A DNA stretch of 64,000 bases from Sva-07 sp963716095 (lineage in GTDB: Bacteria; Actinomycetota; Acidimicrobiia; Acidimicrobiales; Ilumatobacteraceae): the NCBI GenBank assembly GCA_963716095.1, contig CAVQSV010000018.1:594254-658253 (forward strand). Reading direction: 5' to 3'. The notes below the pieces were generated by a model. That model was not told the origin of the DNA and ran no database searches. It saw only the letters and a program-made list of their open reading frames with translations. Below are positions 44,217-52,879 of this stretch, one piece after another (the first letter of the stretch is position 1; each line of letters opens with the position of its first letter). The position numbers and the translations under genes were made by a program.

Positions 44217-44926
44217 TGCTGGCGCTCTGGGCCACGCCCCGCACCGTCTCGACCGCGTTCGAGCGCATGATGATCGAACGCGGCGATCATCTCGTGCTCG
44301 ACGAGCCGTGGTCGCGGGCGTACTACTTCGGACCTGACCGGGTCTCCGACCGGTACGGGCTGACGTTCCCGGAGTCGACGTACGCGGCGGTCGAAGCCGG
44401 CGTGGTCGCTGCCGGTGCCGACGGGACACCGGTGTTCGTGAAGGACATGGCCTACCACGCAGCGCCGGGCATCACCGACGATGCGCTCGCGTCGATGAAC
44501 CACACGTTCCTGATCCGTGATCCGCTCGCCGCGCTGAGTTCGTTGCATCGGCGGTGGCCGGACTTCACCGACGACGAAGCGGGCTACGAGGGGCAGCGAG
44601 CACTGTTCGACCGGGTGATCGCCCTGACCGGCGAGGTGCCGGCGGTCGTCGACAGCGACGCTCTGGTCGCCGACCCCGAGCGGGTGGTGGCGGCGTGGTG
44701 CGAGCGCGTCGGCATCGACCACCGACCCGAGTCGCTGCACTGGGCGGCAGGGATGCGCCCCGAGTGGCAGCTGTGGCGCGACTGGTACGAGAACGCGGCG
44801 GCCTCCACCGGCTTCGCTGCGCCGGCTGGGCGTGCCCGGATCGTCGACCCACCCGAGCGTGTGGGTTCGCTGCTCGACGCCTGCGAGCAGGCGGTCGCCC
44901 CGCTGCGGCACCACGCCATCACCTGA
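44216..44926 (+). CDS. sulfotransferase-like protein
   Basis: A 236-residue protein starting MLALWATPRTVSTAFERMMI. The TPRTVSTAFER loop resembles the PAPS 5'-phosphosulfate-binding loop, and TFLIRDPLAALSSLHRRWPD resembles the 3'-phosphate-binding RxP..xxS segment. It overlaps the sulfatase stop by one base. A GTG three bases earlier is an alternative start. Pairing with a sulfatase suggests one sulfate-ester pathway, but substrates are unknown. Confidence 0.75.
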   Translation: MLALWATPRTVSTAFERMMIERGDHLVLDEPWSRAYYFGPDRVSDRYGLTFPESTYAAVEAGVVAAGADGTPVFVKDMAYHAAPGITDDALASMNHTFLIRDPLAALSSLHRRWPDFTDDEAGYEGQRALFDRVIALTGEVPAVVDSDALVADPERVVAAWCERVGIDHRPESLHWAAGMRPEWQLWRDWYENAAASTGFAAPAGRARIVDPPERVGSLLDACEQAVAPLRHHAIT

Positions 44927-44960
44927 CCCGCTCGCCCGATCGCGGTGCCACCCCGTCGAG

Positions 44961-45000
44961 CGATGAGCGAACGCACCGGATACGGCCACTTCGCTCATCA
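44961..45000. repeat. 40-bp palindromic repeat, family 2, copy a
   Basis: It opens cgatgagcgaacgcaccgga and closes in ttcgctcatca, one mismatch from the other copies. The internal sequence is type I (...cggccac). Confidence 0.85.
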
Positions 45001-45024
45001 CCCCCCGCCCACACCACACCCCAT

Positions 45025-45064
45025 CGATGAGCGAACACACCAGATCTGCGGGGTTCGCTCATCG
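45025..45064. repeat. 40-bp palindromic repeat, family 2, copy b
   Basis: The arms cgatgagcgaa and ttcgctcatcg are perfect. The internal sequence is type II (...agatctgcgggg). Copy a ends 24 bp before it. It precedes the F420-type oxidoreductase start by 32 bp. Confidence 0.88.
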
Positions 45065-45095
45065 CTCGGGGGTGTGGGGCGAGCATGATGGTGTG

Positions 45096-46055
45096 ATGAC
45101 CTCGCTTTCGCTCGGTGTGCACGTCGGCCAGCAGAACGCCGCAATGGACGAACTCGTGGCGCTCTGGCAGCGACTCGACGGCGCCGTCGACTGGATCTCG
45201 CTGTGGGATCACCTCTACGAGGCGCCACCCGCCGGCGGCACGACACCGCACTACGAGGCCGTCGCCACGCTCGGGGCGCTCGCATCGGTCACCGAGCACG
45301 CTCGCCTCGGGTGTCTGATGTTCTGTGTGCCGTACCGGAATCCGGCGCTGCTCGCGAAAGCGTGCGTGGCGATCGACCACATCTCGGGAGGACGGTTCGA
45401 GCCGGGATTCGGCGCCGGTTGGCACGAGCCCGAGTTCCGCGCCCACGGTTACGACTTCGACGACGTCAGCGTGCGCTTCGACATGCTCGGCGAGGGCCTC
45501 GAGATCATCAGCTCGATGCTCGCCGGCGGCGAGCCGACCGCCACCACGACCTTCGCCGGTGAGCACTACCGCGTCGACGAGGTCACCTGCGTGCCGGGCC
45601 CGTTCGGTGGCGGCGCCATGCCACTGTGGACCGGCGGACGGGGCCAGACCCGCACCCCGGAGAACGCAGCCCGGTTCTGTTCCGGATGGAACGTGCCGTA
45701 CGTCGATCCGCCGGAGTTCCGCCGCCTCAACGACCGGCTCGACGCGGCGTGTGAGGCGATCGATCGCGACCCGGCCACGCTGGAGCGGTCGGTCAACCTG
45801 GCGTTCCATCTCGGCGCCACGACCGCCGGCGCGCAGGCCGAACTCGACCGGATCGAACAGCAGTGGGGCCCCGAAGTGGCGCCGCGCGTCACCGGTGGCG
45901 CACTCACCGGCACACCCGATCGTGCGGTCGAGCGCATCGCCGAGTACCGCGCCGCCGGTGCCGACCTGGTCAACGTCGCTCTGCGCCTCCCCGTACAGAT
46001 CGACGCACTCGAGGCCTACCTCACCGAGGTCGTCCCCGCCGCCCGAGCCCTCTGA
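45096..46055 (+). CDS. LLM-class F420-dependent oxidoreductase
   Basis: A 319-residue luciferase-like TIM-barrel protein: WISLWDHLYEAPPAGGTTPH, GALASVTEHARLGCLMFCV, DHISGGRFEPGFGAGWHEPE and FRAHGYDFDDVSVRFDMLGE follow the F420-dependent branch. The ATG at 45096 is chosen. The frame extends upstream to 45027 only because it reads through repeat b, giving a false MSEHTRSAGF start. Substrate unknown. Confidence 0.85.
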   Translation: MTSLSLGVHVGQQNAAMDELVALWQRLDGAVDWISLWDHLYEAPPAGGTTPHYEAVATLGALASVTEHARLGCLMFCVPYRNPALLAKACVAIDHISGGRFEPGFGAGWHEPEFRAHGYDFDDVSVRFDMLGEGLEIISSMLAGGEPTATTTFAGEHYRVDEVTCVPGPFGGGAMPLWTGGRGQTRTPENAARFCSGWNVPYVDPPEFRRLNDRLDAACEAIDRDPATLERSVNLAFHLGATTAGAQAELDRIEQQWGPEVAPRVTGGALTGTPDRAVERIAEYRAAGADLVNVALRLPVQIDALEAYLTEVVPAARAL

Positions 46056-46072
46056 GCCCGACTCACCCCGAG

Positions 46073-46112
46073 CGATGAGCGAACGCACCACATGCGGCCA
46101 CTTCGCTCATCG
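46073..46112. repeat. 40-bp palindromic repeat, family 2, copy c
   Basis: Arms are perfect 11-mers and the centre is type I (caccacatgcggccac). It is 21 bp upstream of copy d, which has the same centre, in the space between convergent genes. Confidence 0.88.
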
Positions 46113-46133
46113 CTCTCCGTAGCCCACCCCCAG

Positions 46134-46173
46134 CGATGAGCGAACGCACCACATGCGGCCACTTCGCTCATCG
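46134..46173. repeat. 40-bp palindromic repeat, family 2, copy d
   Basis: Identical over its 40 bp to copy c. The two copies with their flanks look like a local duplication. It ends 12 bp before the sensor kinase stop. Confidence 0.88.
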
Positions 46174-46184
46174 CTCGCGGGGAT

Positions 46185-47559
46185 TCAGGCGACGGTGAAG
46201 CCGACGGCTGCGCCGCCACCGGGAGCATCCGCGACGGTGACCGTGCCGCCGTGCTGCTCGGCGATCTGACGCACGATCGCCAGACCGAGGCCGGAGCCGG
46301 GTTCCGACCGCGCCGTCGACGAGCGATAGAAGCGGTCGAACACGTGAGCCTGATCGGCCGAGTCGATCCCCGGCCCGTGGTCGCTGACGGTGACCGTCCG
46401 ATCGGCGAGCGTCACGGCGATCGGTTCGCCCGTCGGGCTGAACTTGTCGGCGTTGCCGAGCAGGTTCGTGACGGCCCGATCGAGCTGTGCCGGGTTGCCA
46501 CTCACCGGGGTCGGCTCTGCAGCCACGGTGACCACCCGACCGCTGCGGCGCTGGAATCGTTCGACGGCATCGGCGACCACCTCAGCGAGGTCGCACTCCT
46601 GAGCAGGCACGTCGTCGTCGGTTTCGGATGCCAGCTGCACGAGTTCGTCGAACAGCGTCGTCAGCTCCGCGACTTCCTCGTTGAGCCCACCGAGCAGCTC
46701 GTCCAACTCGTCCTCGGGGAGCTCACGCACACGGTCGAGGAACTCGATGTTCGCACGCAGGCTCGTGAGTGGGGTTCGGAGCTCGTGGGCCGCGTCCTGC
46801 ACGAGGCGCTGCTGCTGGTCACGACTGAGGGCGAGCGCGCCGAGCATCCGGTCGAAGCTGTCGGCGAGCCGGCCGACCTCGTCCGAGCGGTTGAGGTCGA
46901 GCGGGGTGAGATCGCGCGTCGAGCGCGACCCGCTCTGCGGCGGCGGCGAGGTCTTCCAGCGGCTCGGTCGTCTTGCGCATCAGCAACCAACCGATCAGTG
47001 CAGCAGCGACGGCGACGACCACGGCGATGATGCCGAGACGAAGCCGGAGCCCGTCGAGCACCGAGGCGGTGGCCGAAACGTCACGGGCCACCTGCACAGC
47101 ACCAGCGGGCTCGTCCGGCGACGTGATCATCCGGTAGGGCGACTCATCGATGGTGATGTCGCGGATCACGGAGGTGCCGCCCTTGGCGACGGCACGATCG
47201 ACATCGGTGACCGGCAGGTCCCGATCGCTCGTCGCGGTGATGTCACCGTTGCGGTCGATCGTCTGCGAGAGCGCGTCGGGATCGGACGCCAGCTTGGGGT
47301 CGTCGGAACCGCTCCCGCCATCGTTGCGATCGTTCTCGTCGCGGTCATCATCGCCGCGGCTGCCGTCTCGGTCGTCGCGCGGGTTCGGTGGTGGCAGTCG
47401 CTGCCCATCGACGAGTTCGTCGGCCCGGGTGGTCAGGAACCGGTCGGTTTCGTCGACCAACTCGCTCTGGGTGGCCCGATATGCCGCCAGCGACGCCAGG
47501 CCGACACCGACGATCACGAGCACGGTGACGATCGCGATGACGCGCGAGCGCAGCGTCAC
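46185..47559 (-). CDS. two-component sensor histidine kinase (frameshifted)
   Basis: A membrane kinase of about 458 residues. RVIAIVTVLVIVGVGLASLA is helix 1. The extracytoplasmic sensor loop is Asp/Arg rich with a DDRDENDRNDGGSGSDD stretch. LGIIAVVVAVAAALIGWLLM is helix 2 and leads into HAMP. After a shift near 46915 the kinase core follows: VQDAAHELRTPLTSLRANI (H-box), VTNLLGNADKFSPTGE (N-box), SDHGPGIDSADQAHVFDRFY (G1/F) and GSGLGLAIVRQIAEQHGGTV (G2). The GTG start overlaps the regulator stop. MprB-like layout. Confidence 0.88.
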
Positions 47560-48263
47560 AGGGCGTCCGATCGACGCAGCACGTAGCCGACGCCGTGCAC
47601 GGTGTGGAGCAGTCGTGGCTCGCCGTCCACTTCCAGCTTGCGGCGCACATAGCGGGCGTGGACGTCGAGCGCCTTCGACGACGTCTCGCCGTCGTAGCCC
47701 CAGATCTCGCTGTACATCGTGGCGCGATCGAGAACGGTGCCGGGGTGGCGCATCAAGAGCTGGAGGATCTGGAATTCAGTGTTCGTCAGATCGACCACCC
47801 GATCGCCGCGTCGGACTTCGTGGCGTTCGTCGTCGAGCACGAGATCGTCGAACACCAGTGGTCCTCCGGTGTCCATGTCGGCACGACGCAACAGTGCCCG
47901 CACCCGAGCGAGGAGTTCATCGAGCGCGAATGGCTTGGACAGGTAGTCGTCGGCACCGGCGTCGAGGCCGACCACACGGTCGCGGACCTCGTCGCGGGCG
48001 GTCAGCATCAGCACCGGGGTGTGATCGTTGCGGGCCCGGAGTCGGCGGCACACGCTGAACCCGTCGACCAGCGGCATCATCACGTCGAGCACGATCACAT
48101 CGGGAGCGTGTTCGTCGATCGCCTCCAACGCTGCTGCACCATCGTTGACGGTGACGACGCCGTAGCCCTCGAACCGCAGGATTCGGGCGAGCGCTTCGCG
48201 GACGTGCCGGTCGTCCTCGGCGACGAGAACCGTGATGGACGACGCGTCTGGCACTGCGTACAT
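47556..48263 (-). CDS. OmpR/PhoB-family response regulator
   Basis: A 235-residue regulator. The receiver has TVLVAEDDRHVREALARIL (acidic pair), VIVLDVMMPLVDGF (phospho-acceptor Asp) and LSKPFALDELLARVRALLRR (conserved Lys). The winged-helix effector domain has VVDLTNTEFQILQLLMRHPG and ALDVHARYVRRKLEVDGEPR. The start MYAVPDASS (48261-48263) is preferred to the longer frame to 48296. It is the first gene of the pair and is overlapped by the kinase start (GTGA). Confidence 0.93.
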   Translation of the reverse strand: MYAVPDASSITVLVAEDDRHVREALARILRFEGYGVVTVNDGAAALEAIDEHAPDVIVLDVMMPLVDGFSVCRRLRARNDHTPVLMLTARDEVRDRVVGLDAGADDYLSKPFALDELLARVRALLRRADMDTGGPLVFDDLVLDDERHEVRRGDRVVDLTNTEFQILQLLMRHPGTVLDRATMYSEIWGYDGETSSKALDVHARYVRRKLEVDGEPRLLHTVHGVGYVLRRSDAL

Positions 48264-48304
48264 ACTTACCCGCCCGCAACGGTCGCTCGCTGCCATCGCT
48301 CGGC

Positions 48305-50480
48305 TCAGGCGTCCCGGCGACGATTCCCGGGTTCATCGCCGCGCCCGTTGCGGTGGTCTCGCCCGCGGTTCTCGGACTGGCGACGTTCCTCGGGCTGGAG
48401 ACGTTCCTCGGCTTCGGGGTCGTCCGAGACGCCGACGTCCTCGGGATCGTCCGCAGTCGCCGGCGACGCTTCCAGGAGGAACACGTTGTCGACGAGGTCG
48501 CCCGCGTCGATTTCGGTGTTTGCGGCGATCACCTCGCCCAGCGAGGCTCGGAAGTCGATCCCGAACTCGGACGCGATCGCGCCGAGTGCAGGATCGTTGC
48601 CGTAGAAGAACCGATCGCCGTCGCGCAGCGCACTGAACTGCCGGGTCCACATGGCGAGTTGCAGCTCACCGAACTCGGTGCCCTCGACGTGAGGTTCCGA
48701 CACCATCCCCGTGAAGGCGTCGACCTGGTCGACGTCACCGAAGATCGCCTTCAGGCGTGCTGCGACCGTCGTGCGCCGTTCGGCCTCGACGGTGGTGGTG
48801 CCGGCAAGATCCGAGGAGGGATCGATCGGGTTGCCGTCGCCGTCGGCGAGCGAGACGAAGTCGAGGATGTCGGGATCGTCGATCGGGTTCGTTGCGTCGA
48901 TGGCCGGGTCGTCCGGGAACTCCTCGGTGGATTCGCCGGTCAGCTGCGGCGAACGTGTCGACCCTGGCCAACCCGTACGACTCGCGCAGGTCGTTGTAGG
49001 TCGGCATGCCGTGGTCGTAGCCACGCATCACGTCGAGGGCGCCGAGGTCGTTGACGCCGGAGAAGCACCCGGCGATCTCGGTGCCGTCGAGACACTCCAG
49101 CGGGTTCTCGACCTCGGGGCCGGGCACCTGGAACAGCACGCTTCGCAGCTGGTTGTCGATCTGTTCGTCGTTGGCGTAGGCCGCCTCGGAGGCGAGCCCT
49201 GCGAGCACGTTGCCGAGGCCGATGTCGACCAGCAGGCCGGGGTTGCCGAACGCCACGCCGAGCGGCACGGCGACCTCGACGACATCGTCGTCGACCGCCG
49301 ACTTCGACACCGGCTGCTTCGAGGGCGGCGATCTCGTCGTCGGTGATCGTCGGCCGATCGATCTCGGCTTCGTACTCGCCGTGGATCGCCGAGTGGGCCC
49401 GATAGCCGACCGTTGCGAACTCGTTGGTGATCGACGGGTCGACGGTCGAGTCGTAGCCCTCGTAGTCGGCAAGGTCGACGCCCATCGCCGGGAGGAACTC
49501 GTTGTAGGTGATGTACTGCTGTTCGGCGGCCACGACGCGGCGCGCGATGTCGAACTTGGTCTCCTCGTCGAGGTCGTCGGGAAGCAGCTCGACGATGCGG
49601 TTGTGCTCACGGAGGAACAGCGTCTGCACGGCGGTGAGGCCGATGTTCTCGTTGACTCGAACATCGCCGGCGATCACCGCGGCGGCCGGATCGGCGAAGA
49701 GGCGACCCATCAGGTCGACCTCGGGAGCCTCGGCGCCGGGACGGGCCGCCGCCGTCGGCAGATAGCCGTCGACGTCGAGCAGCGTGGCGTCGTTGTTGGT
49801 GGGGTCGCCGTCGATCGAGCCGTCGCGCAGCCAGTCGAGGCGTTCGTCGGTGCCGCCGTAGACAGCCCAGGCATCGATGTAGGAGCTGATCGTGTTGATC
49901 TGCTCGCGGGGCGTGTCGTCCCCCGTGCCGTCGGCGACGGCAGTGCGGCTCATCGAGATCCCGCCGAGGTCGTTGGTGAACTCCTCGAGCGGGTCGGCGG
50001 GGTCGAACGCGATCGAGAAGTCCTCCTCGCCGGACGTCGCGCAGCCCGATCGTGTGGTCGATGAACTGGCCCCACACGAAGCTCCAGTGGGTCACGTCGT
50101 TCTCGGAGAAGATGTTCTGGTTGGAGTCGTTGAAGATGCGGTTGCTCAGGTAGCGGGCGTCGGGCGAAGCGACCGGCTCGCCCACACCGTCGGCGTAGTT
50201 CGCAGCGGTCTCCCGGGGGTAGACGGCTCCTGCTCGACCGAGCGTCGGGTCGTCCAGGTTGTTGGCCGATCCGTCGAGTGTCGGACCGTTCTCGAGCAGC
50301 TCGACGAGTTCGACCCGGGCAAGTGAGGCTGCGATCACCTCCGGCGAGTCGCCCGTCGACTGATCGGCGACGGCGGACGAGGCGTCGTCGTCGGCAGCGT
50401 CGTCGATGGCGGTACAGCTGGCGAGCACTGCGGGGATCGCCAGGGCAACGAGGGTGCGAGCGTGTTCGAGCGGAGGTCAT
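48305..50480 (-). CDS. secreted animal-type (cyclooxygenase-like) haem peroxidase (frameshifted)
   Basis: A peroxidase of about 725 residues. The start ATG at 50478-50480 is followed, after a shift near 50455, by a lipoprotein-like signal (LVALAIPAVLASC). FSENDVTHWSFVWGQFIDHT has the distal 'WGQFxDH' histidine. The proximal side has LTAVQTLFLREHNRIVELLP, ITYNEFLPAMGVDLADYEGY and GYRAHSAIHGEYEAE. A C-terminal part ends with FGIDFRASLGEVIAANTEID. Further shifts near 50040, 49310 and 48950 are needed. Haem-dependent oxidation at the cell surface is expected. Confidence 0.83.
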
Positions 50481-50526
50481 GAGAGGTCCTAGCAACTGAG
50501 GTGATGTCGGGGTGAGCGATGTGCGG

Positions 50527-50569
50527 GGTGGTGACGGCCGACGCCGTCGAGTCGTCGACCGTCACCACC
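50527..50569 (-). terminator. long-stem hairpin downstream of the secreted-protein gene
   Basis: ggtggtgacgg and ccgtcaccacc form an 11-bp perfect stem around a loop of 21 bp that is itself partly complementary (gacgccgtcgagtcgtc). It lies 19 bp past the stop of the minus-strand gene at 50588 and 47 bp before the peroxidase start, so it probably ends that transcript. Confidence 0.6.
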
Positions 50570-50587
50570 GGGTGAATGTGGCAAGCC

Positions 50588-51139
50588 TCAGTCGGCGTCG
50601 GTGCCGTTGACACGGTCGGCCGTGCGGGCCTCGATCTCGGCGAGGCGGGCATCGGCTTCGGCCTGGGTGAGGTCGCCTTCGGCCACTTCCTCGGCGAGGT
50701 GCTCGGCCTTCTCGTCGACGATCGTCTGGATGACCTCGTCGACGGCAACGCCCTGGCTGGCAGCGACCTCGGCCAGCGACGAGCCGGCCGCCTTCGCCTC
50801 ACGCAGCTCCTCGGGGGTCATGCCGAACAGCTCGGCAACGGCCTCGTTGCCGCCACAGCCGGGGCCCCGACGACCCTGACGTTCGCCCTCGGGACGCTCG
50901 CCGTTGGTTCCGTCGGGGGCCTCGTCGGTTGCGGGCGTGTCGGTGTCGGGCGTGTCGGTGTCGACTTGGGCGGTCAGACCCTGTGGGGCGACCTCGGCGT
51001 CGCTCTCGACCGGGGTCTCGATCGTCGTGTCGACGGTCGGGTCGGTCGTGTCGTAGGCGTTGGCGGCGAGGCCGCCGGAGATCAGCCCACCGCCGAGCAG
51101 TCCGACGGTGAGGATGGTGGAGCGGAGCTTCTTGTTCAT
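50588..51139 (-). CDS. secreted protein with Asp/Thr linker and C-terminal helical repeat domain
   Basis: A 183-residue exported protein. MNKKLRSTILTVGLLGGGLI is a signal peptide without a lipobox. A linker of TDTPDTDTPATD type follows. The C-terminal 75 residues, GMTPEELREAKAAGSSLAEV, AASQGVAVDEVIQTIVDEKA and GDLTQAEADARLAEIEART, resemble the small 'sporulation/DUF2680-like' helical domain common in secreted actinobacterial proteins. ATG 51139 is chosen, and the frame upstream crosses a repeat element. Role unknown. Confidence 0.7.
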   Translation of the reverse strand: MNKKLRSTILTVGLLGGGLISGGLAANAYDTTDPTVDTTIETPVESDAEVAPQGLTAQVDTDTPDTDTPATDEAPDGTNGERPEGERQGRRGPGCGGNEAVAELFGMTPEELREAKAAGSSLAEVAASQGVAVDEVIQTIVDEKAEHLAEEVAEGDLTQAEADARLAEIEARTADRVNGTDAD

Positions 51140-51273
51140 GGGTTTGGGTCCTTTGTGTGAGTTGGTTGCGCCGAATCGGCGATGTCGCTTGTCGACAGCA
51201 CCCACGATCTCGATCGCGGGTAAGCGAGTTCGGCGGCCGAACACAAGAGTCCTCGAAAGATCCGGCGGGCCAG

Positions 51274-51313
51274 CGATGAGCGAACGCACCGGATCTGCGG
51301 GGTTCGCTCATCG
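51274..51313. repeat. 40-bp palindromic repeat, family 2, copy e
   Basis: Perfect 11-bp arms with a type II centre (ccggatctgcgggg) like copy b. It lies between two divergent gene starts (51139 and 51356), where a terminator would not be expected. Confidence 0.88.
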
Positions 51314-51355
51314 CTCGGGTGATCCGGGGTGGATGGTGTCGCGTACCGTCGGGGC

Positions 51356-52015
51356 ATGACTCGACTCACGGCCAGCGACGGACACGAACTCGACGCGTAC
51401 GAGGTACACCCCGAGGGCGCGACGGCGGCGATCGTGATCGTGCAGGAGATCTTCGGGGTGAACGCCCACATTCGCTCGGTCGTCGACCGCTACGCCTCGT
51501 TCGGGTACCGGGCGATCGCGCCGGCGCTGTTCGATCGAGGCGAGCGGGGCGTCGAACTCGACTACGACGACGCCGGCAGGACCCGCGGCATCGAGCTGGT
51601 GATGCCGATCGCGTTCGACGCGGCGATGCTCGATGTCACCGCTGCCGTCGAACACGTGAAGGAGACGGGACCGGTCGCCGTGATCGGCTACTGCTTCGGC
51701 GGCAGCGTCGCCTGGATCGCCGCATGCGACCTCCCGGTTGCTGCAGCGGTCGGCTACTACGGCGGCCAGGTGTTCGGGATGAACGATCGCACGCCGGTGG
51801 CGCCGACGATGCTCCACTTCGGTGAGCTGGACGCAGGGATCCCGCTCGATCAGGTCGAGGCGATCGCCGCCGCACACCCGGAGGTGCCGGTGCACGTGTA
51901 CGAGGGCGCCGACCACGGGTTCAACTGCGACGCCCGGGCGACGTATCACGCCCGCTCGTCGGCGATCGCGCTCGGTCGAACGCTCGAGTTCCTCGCGGAC
52001 AACGGCGTGGTCTGA
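51356..52015 (+). CDS. dienelactone-hydrolase family protein
   Basis: A 219-residue alpha/beta-hydrolase. AIVIVQEIFGVNAHIRSVVD has the conserved E-x-F-G-V motif, VAVIGYCFGGSVAWIAACDL has the nucleophilic cysteine in GYCFGG, and VYEGADHGFNCDARATYHAR carries the catalytic His near the end. It cleaves lactones such as dienelactone or other small esters. ATG 51356 follows a 'gtcggggc' site. The longer frame to 51329 begins in the repeat flank. Confidence 0.88.
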   Translation: MTRLTASDGHELDAYEVHPEGATAAIVIVQEIFGVNAHIRSVVDRYASFGYRAIAPALFDRGERGVELDYDDAGRTRGIELVMPIAFDAAMLDVTAAVEHVKETGPVAVIGYCFGGSVAWIAACDLPVAAAVGYYGGQVFGMNDRTPVAPTMLHFGELDAGIPLDQVEAIAAAHPEVPVHVYEGADHGFNCDARATYHARSSAIALGRTLEFLADNGVV

Positions 52016-52019
52016 GGCG

Positions 52020-52853
52020 ATGACCGCCACACCCCCTGCCATCGTCGGCGTACTCCACCCCGGCGCGATGGGGGTCACGATCGCGGCGACCTGTGCGGCC
52101 GGCGGCGCGGCTGACGTGCTGTGGTGCCCCGCTGGACGATCACCCGAGTCGATCGACCGTGCTGCGTCGGCCGGATTGACGGGCGTCGAGACACTCGCGG
52201 AGTTGGTCGAGCGCAGCGATGTGATCGTGTCGGTCTGCCCGCCGGGTGCAGCGCTCGACGTCGCCGACGAGGTCGCGGCGATCGGCTTCGACGGGGTCTA
52301 CGTCGACGCCAATGCGATCGCGCCCGACACCGCACGGTCGGTCGGCGAGCGGTTCGAGCGGTTCGTCGACGGCGGCATCATCGGCCCGCCGGCGGTACGC
52401 GCCGGGATCACGCGGCTGTATCTGTCAGGCGACGACGCCGCGAGCGTGGCCCGGCTGTGGGACGGTTCGATGCTCGACGCCCGCCCGATCGAGGGCGGAC
52501 CAGGCGCCGCATCAGCACTGAAGATCGCGTACGCGACGTGGACGAAGGTGTCCTCGGCGATGCTGCTGGCAGTGCGGGCGCTCGCCAGAGTCGAAGGGGT
52601 GGAGGAGGCGCTGCTCGACGAATGGGCGATCTCGTTGCCCGGCACGGCTGAACGGTCGGAAGCGACCGCTCAGATGACGGCGTTCAAGGCCTGGCGTTTC
52701 GACGGCGAGATGGCCGAGATCGCTGCTGCCTTCGCAGCCAACGACCTCCCACCAGGCTTCGGTGAGGCCGCACGCGACATCTTCGGTCGGATGGCCGGTT
52801 TCAAAGGGGTCGACGACGCCACACTCGACGAGGTCCTCGACGCAATCGGGTGA
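52020..52853 (+). CDS. NAD(P)-dependent beta-hydroxyacid/phosphogluconate dehydrogenase-like protein
   Basis: A 277-residue Rossmann protein: AIVGVLHPGAMGVTIAATCA (glycine-rich loop, here G-x-L-H-P-G-A-M-G), SDVIVSVCPPGAALDVADEV and FDGVYVDANAIAPDTARSVG fit the 6-phosphogluconate/3-hydroxyisobutyrate dehydrogenase fold. GGIIGPPAVRAGITRLYLSG is the substrate loop. The C-terminal helical domain matches DUF1932. It is likely co-transcribed with the hydrolase (4-bp gap) and may act on a related substrate. Confidence 0.85.
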   Translation: MTATPPAIVGVLHPGAMGVTIAATCAAGGAADVLWCPAGRSPESIDRAASAGLTGVETLAELVERSDVIVSVCPPGAALDVADEVAAIGFDGVYVDANAIAPDTARSVGERFERFVDGGIIGPPAVRAGITRLYLSGDDAASVARLWDGSMLDARPIEGGPGAASALKIAYATWTKVSSAMLLAVRALARVEGVEEALLDEWAISLPGTAERSEATAQMTAFKAWRFDGEMAEIAAAFAANDLPPGFGEAARDIFGRMAGFKGVDDATLDEVLDAIG

Positions 52854-52879
52854 CACCGGCCGGGGCGACACCCGAACCG

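Noticed and set aside
44961..46173. CRISPR array
   Set aside because: Four palindromes lie in two pairs separated by about a kilobase of coding sequence, with unequal spacers and no cas genes. This does not fit an array.
45025..51313. Short peptides MSERT...FAHRS at starts or ends of several long frames, suggestive of a shared N-terminal motif
   Set aside because: They are translations of the 40-bp palindromic repeats in intergenic DNA. Downstream ATGs with better sites give normal protein starts.
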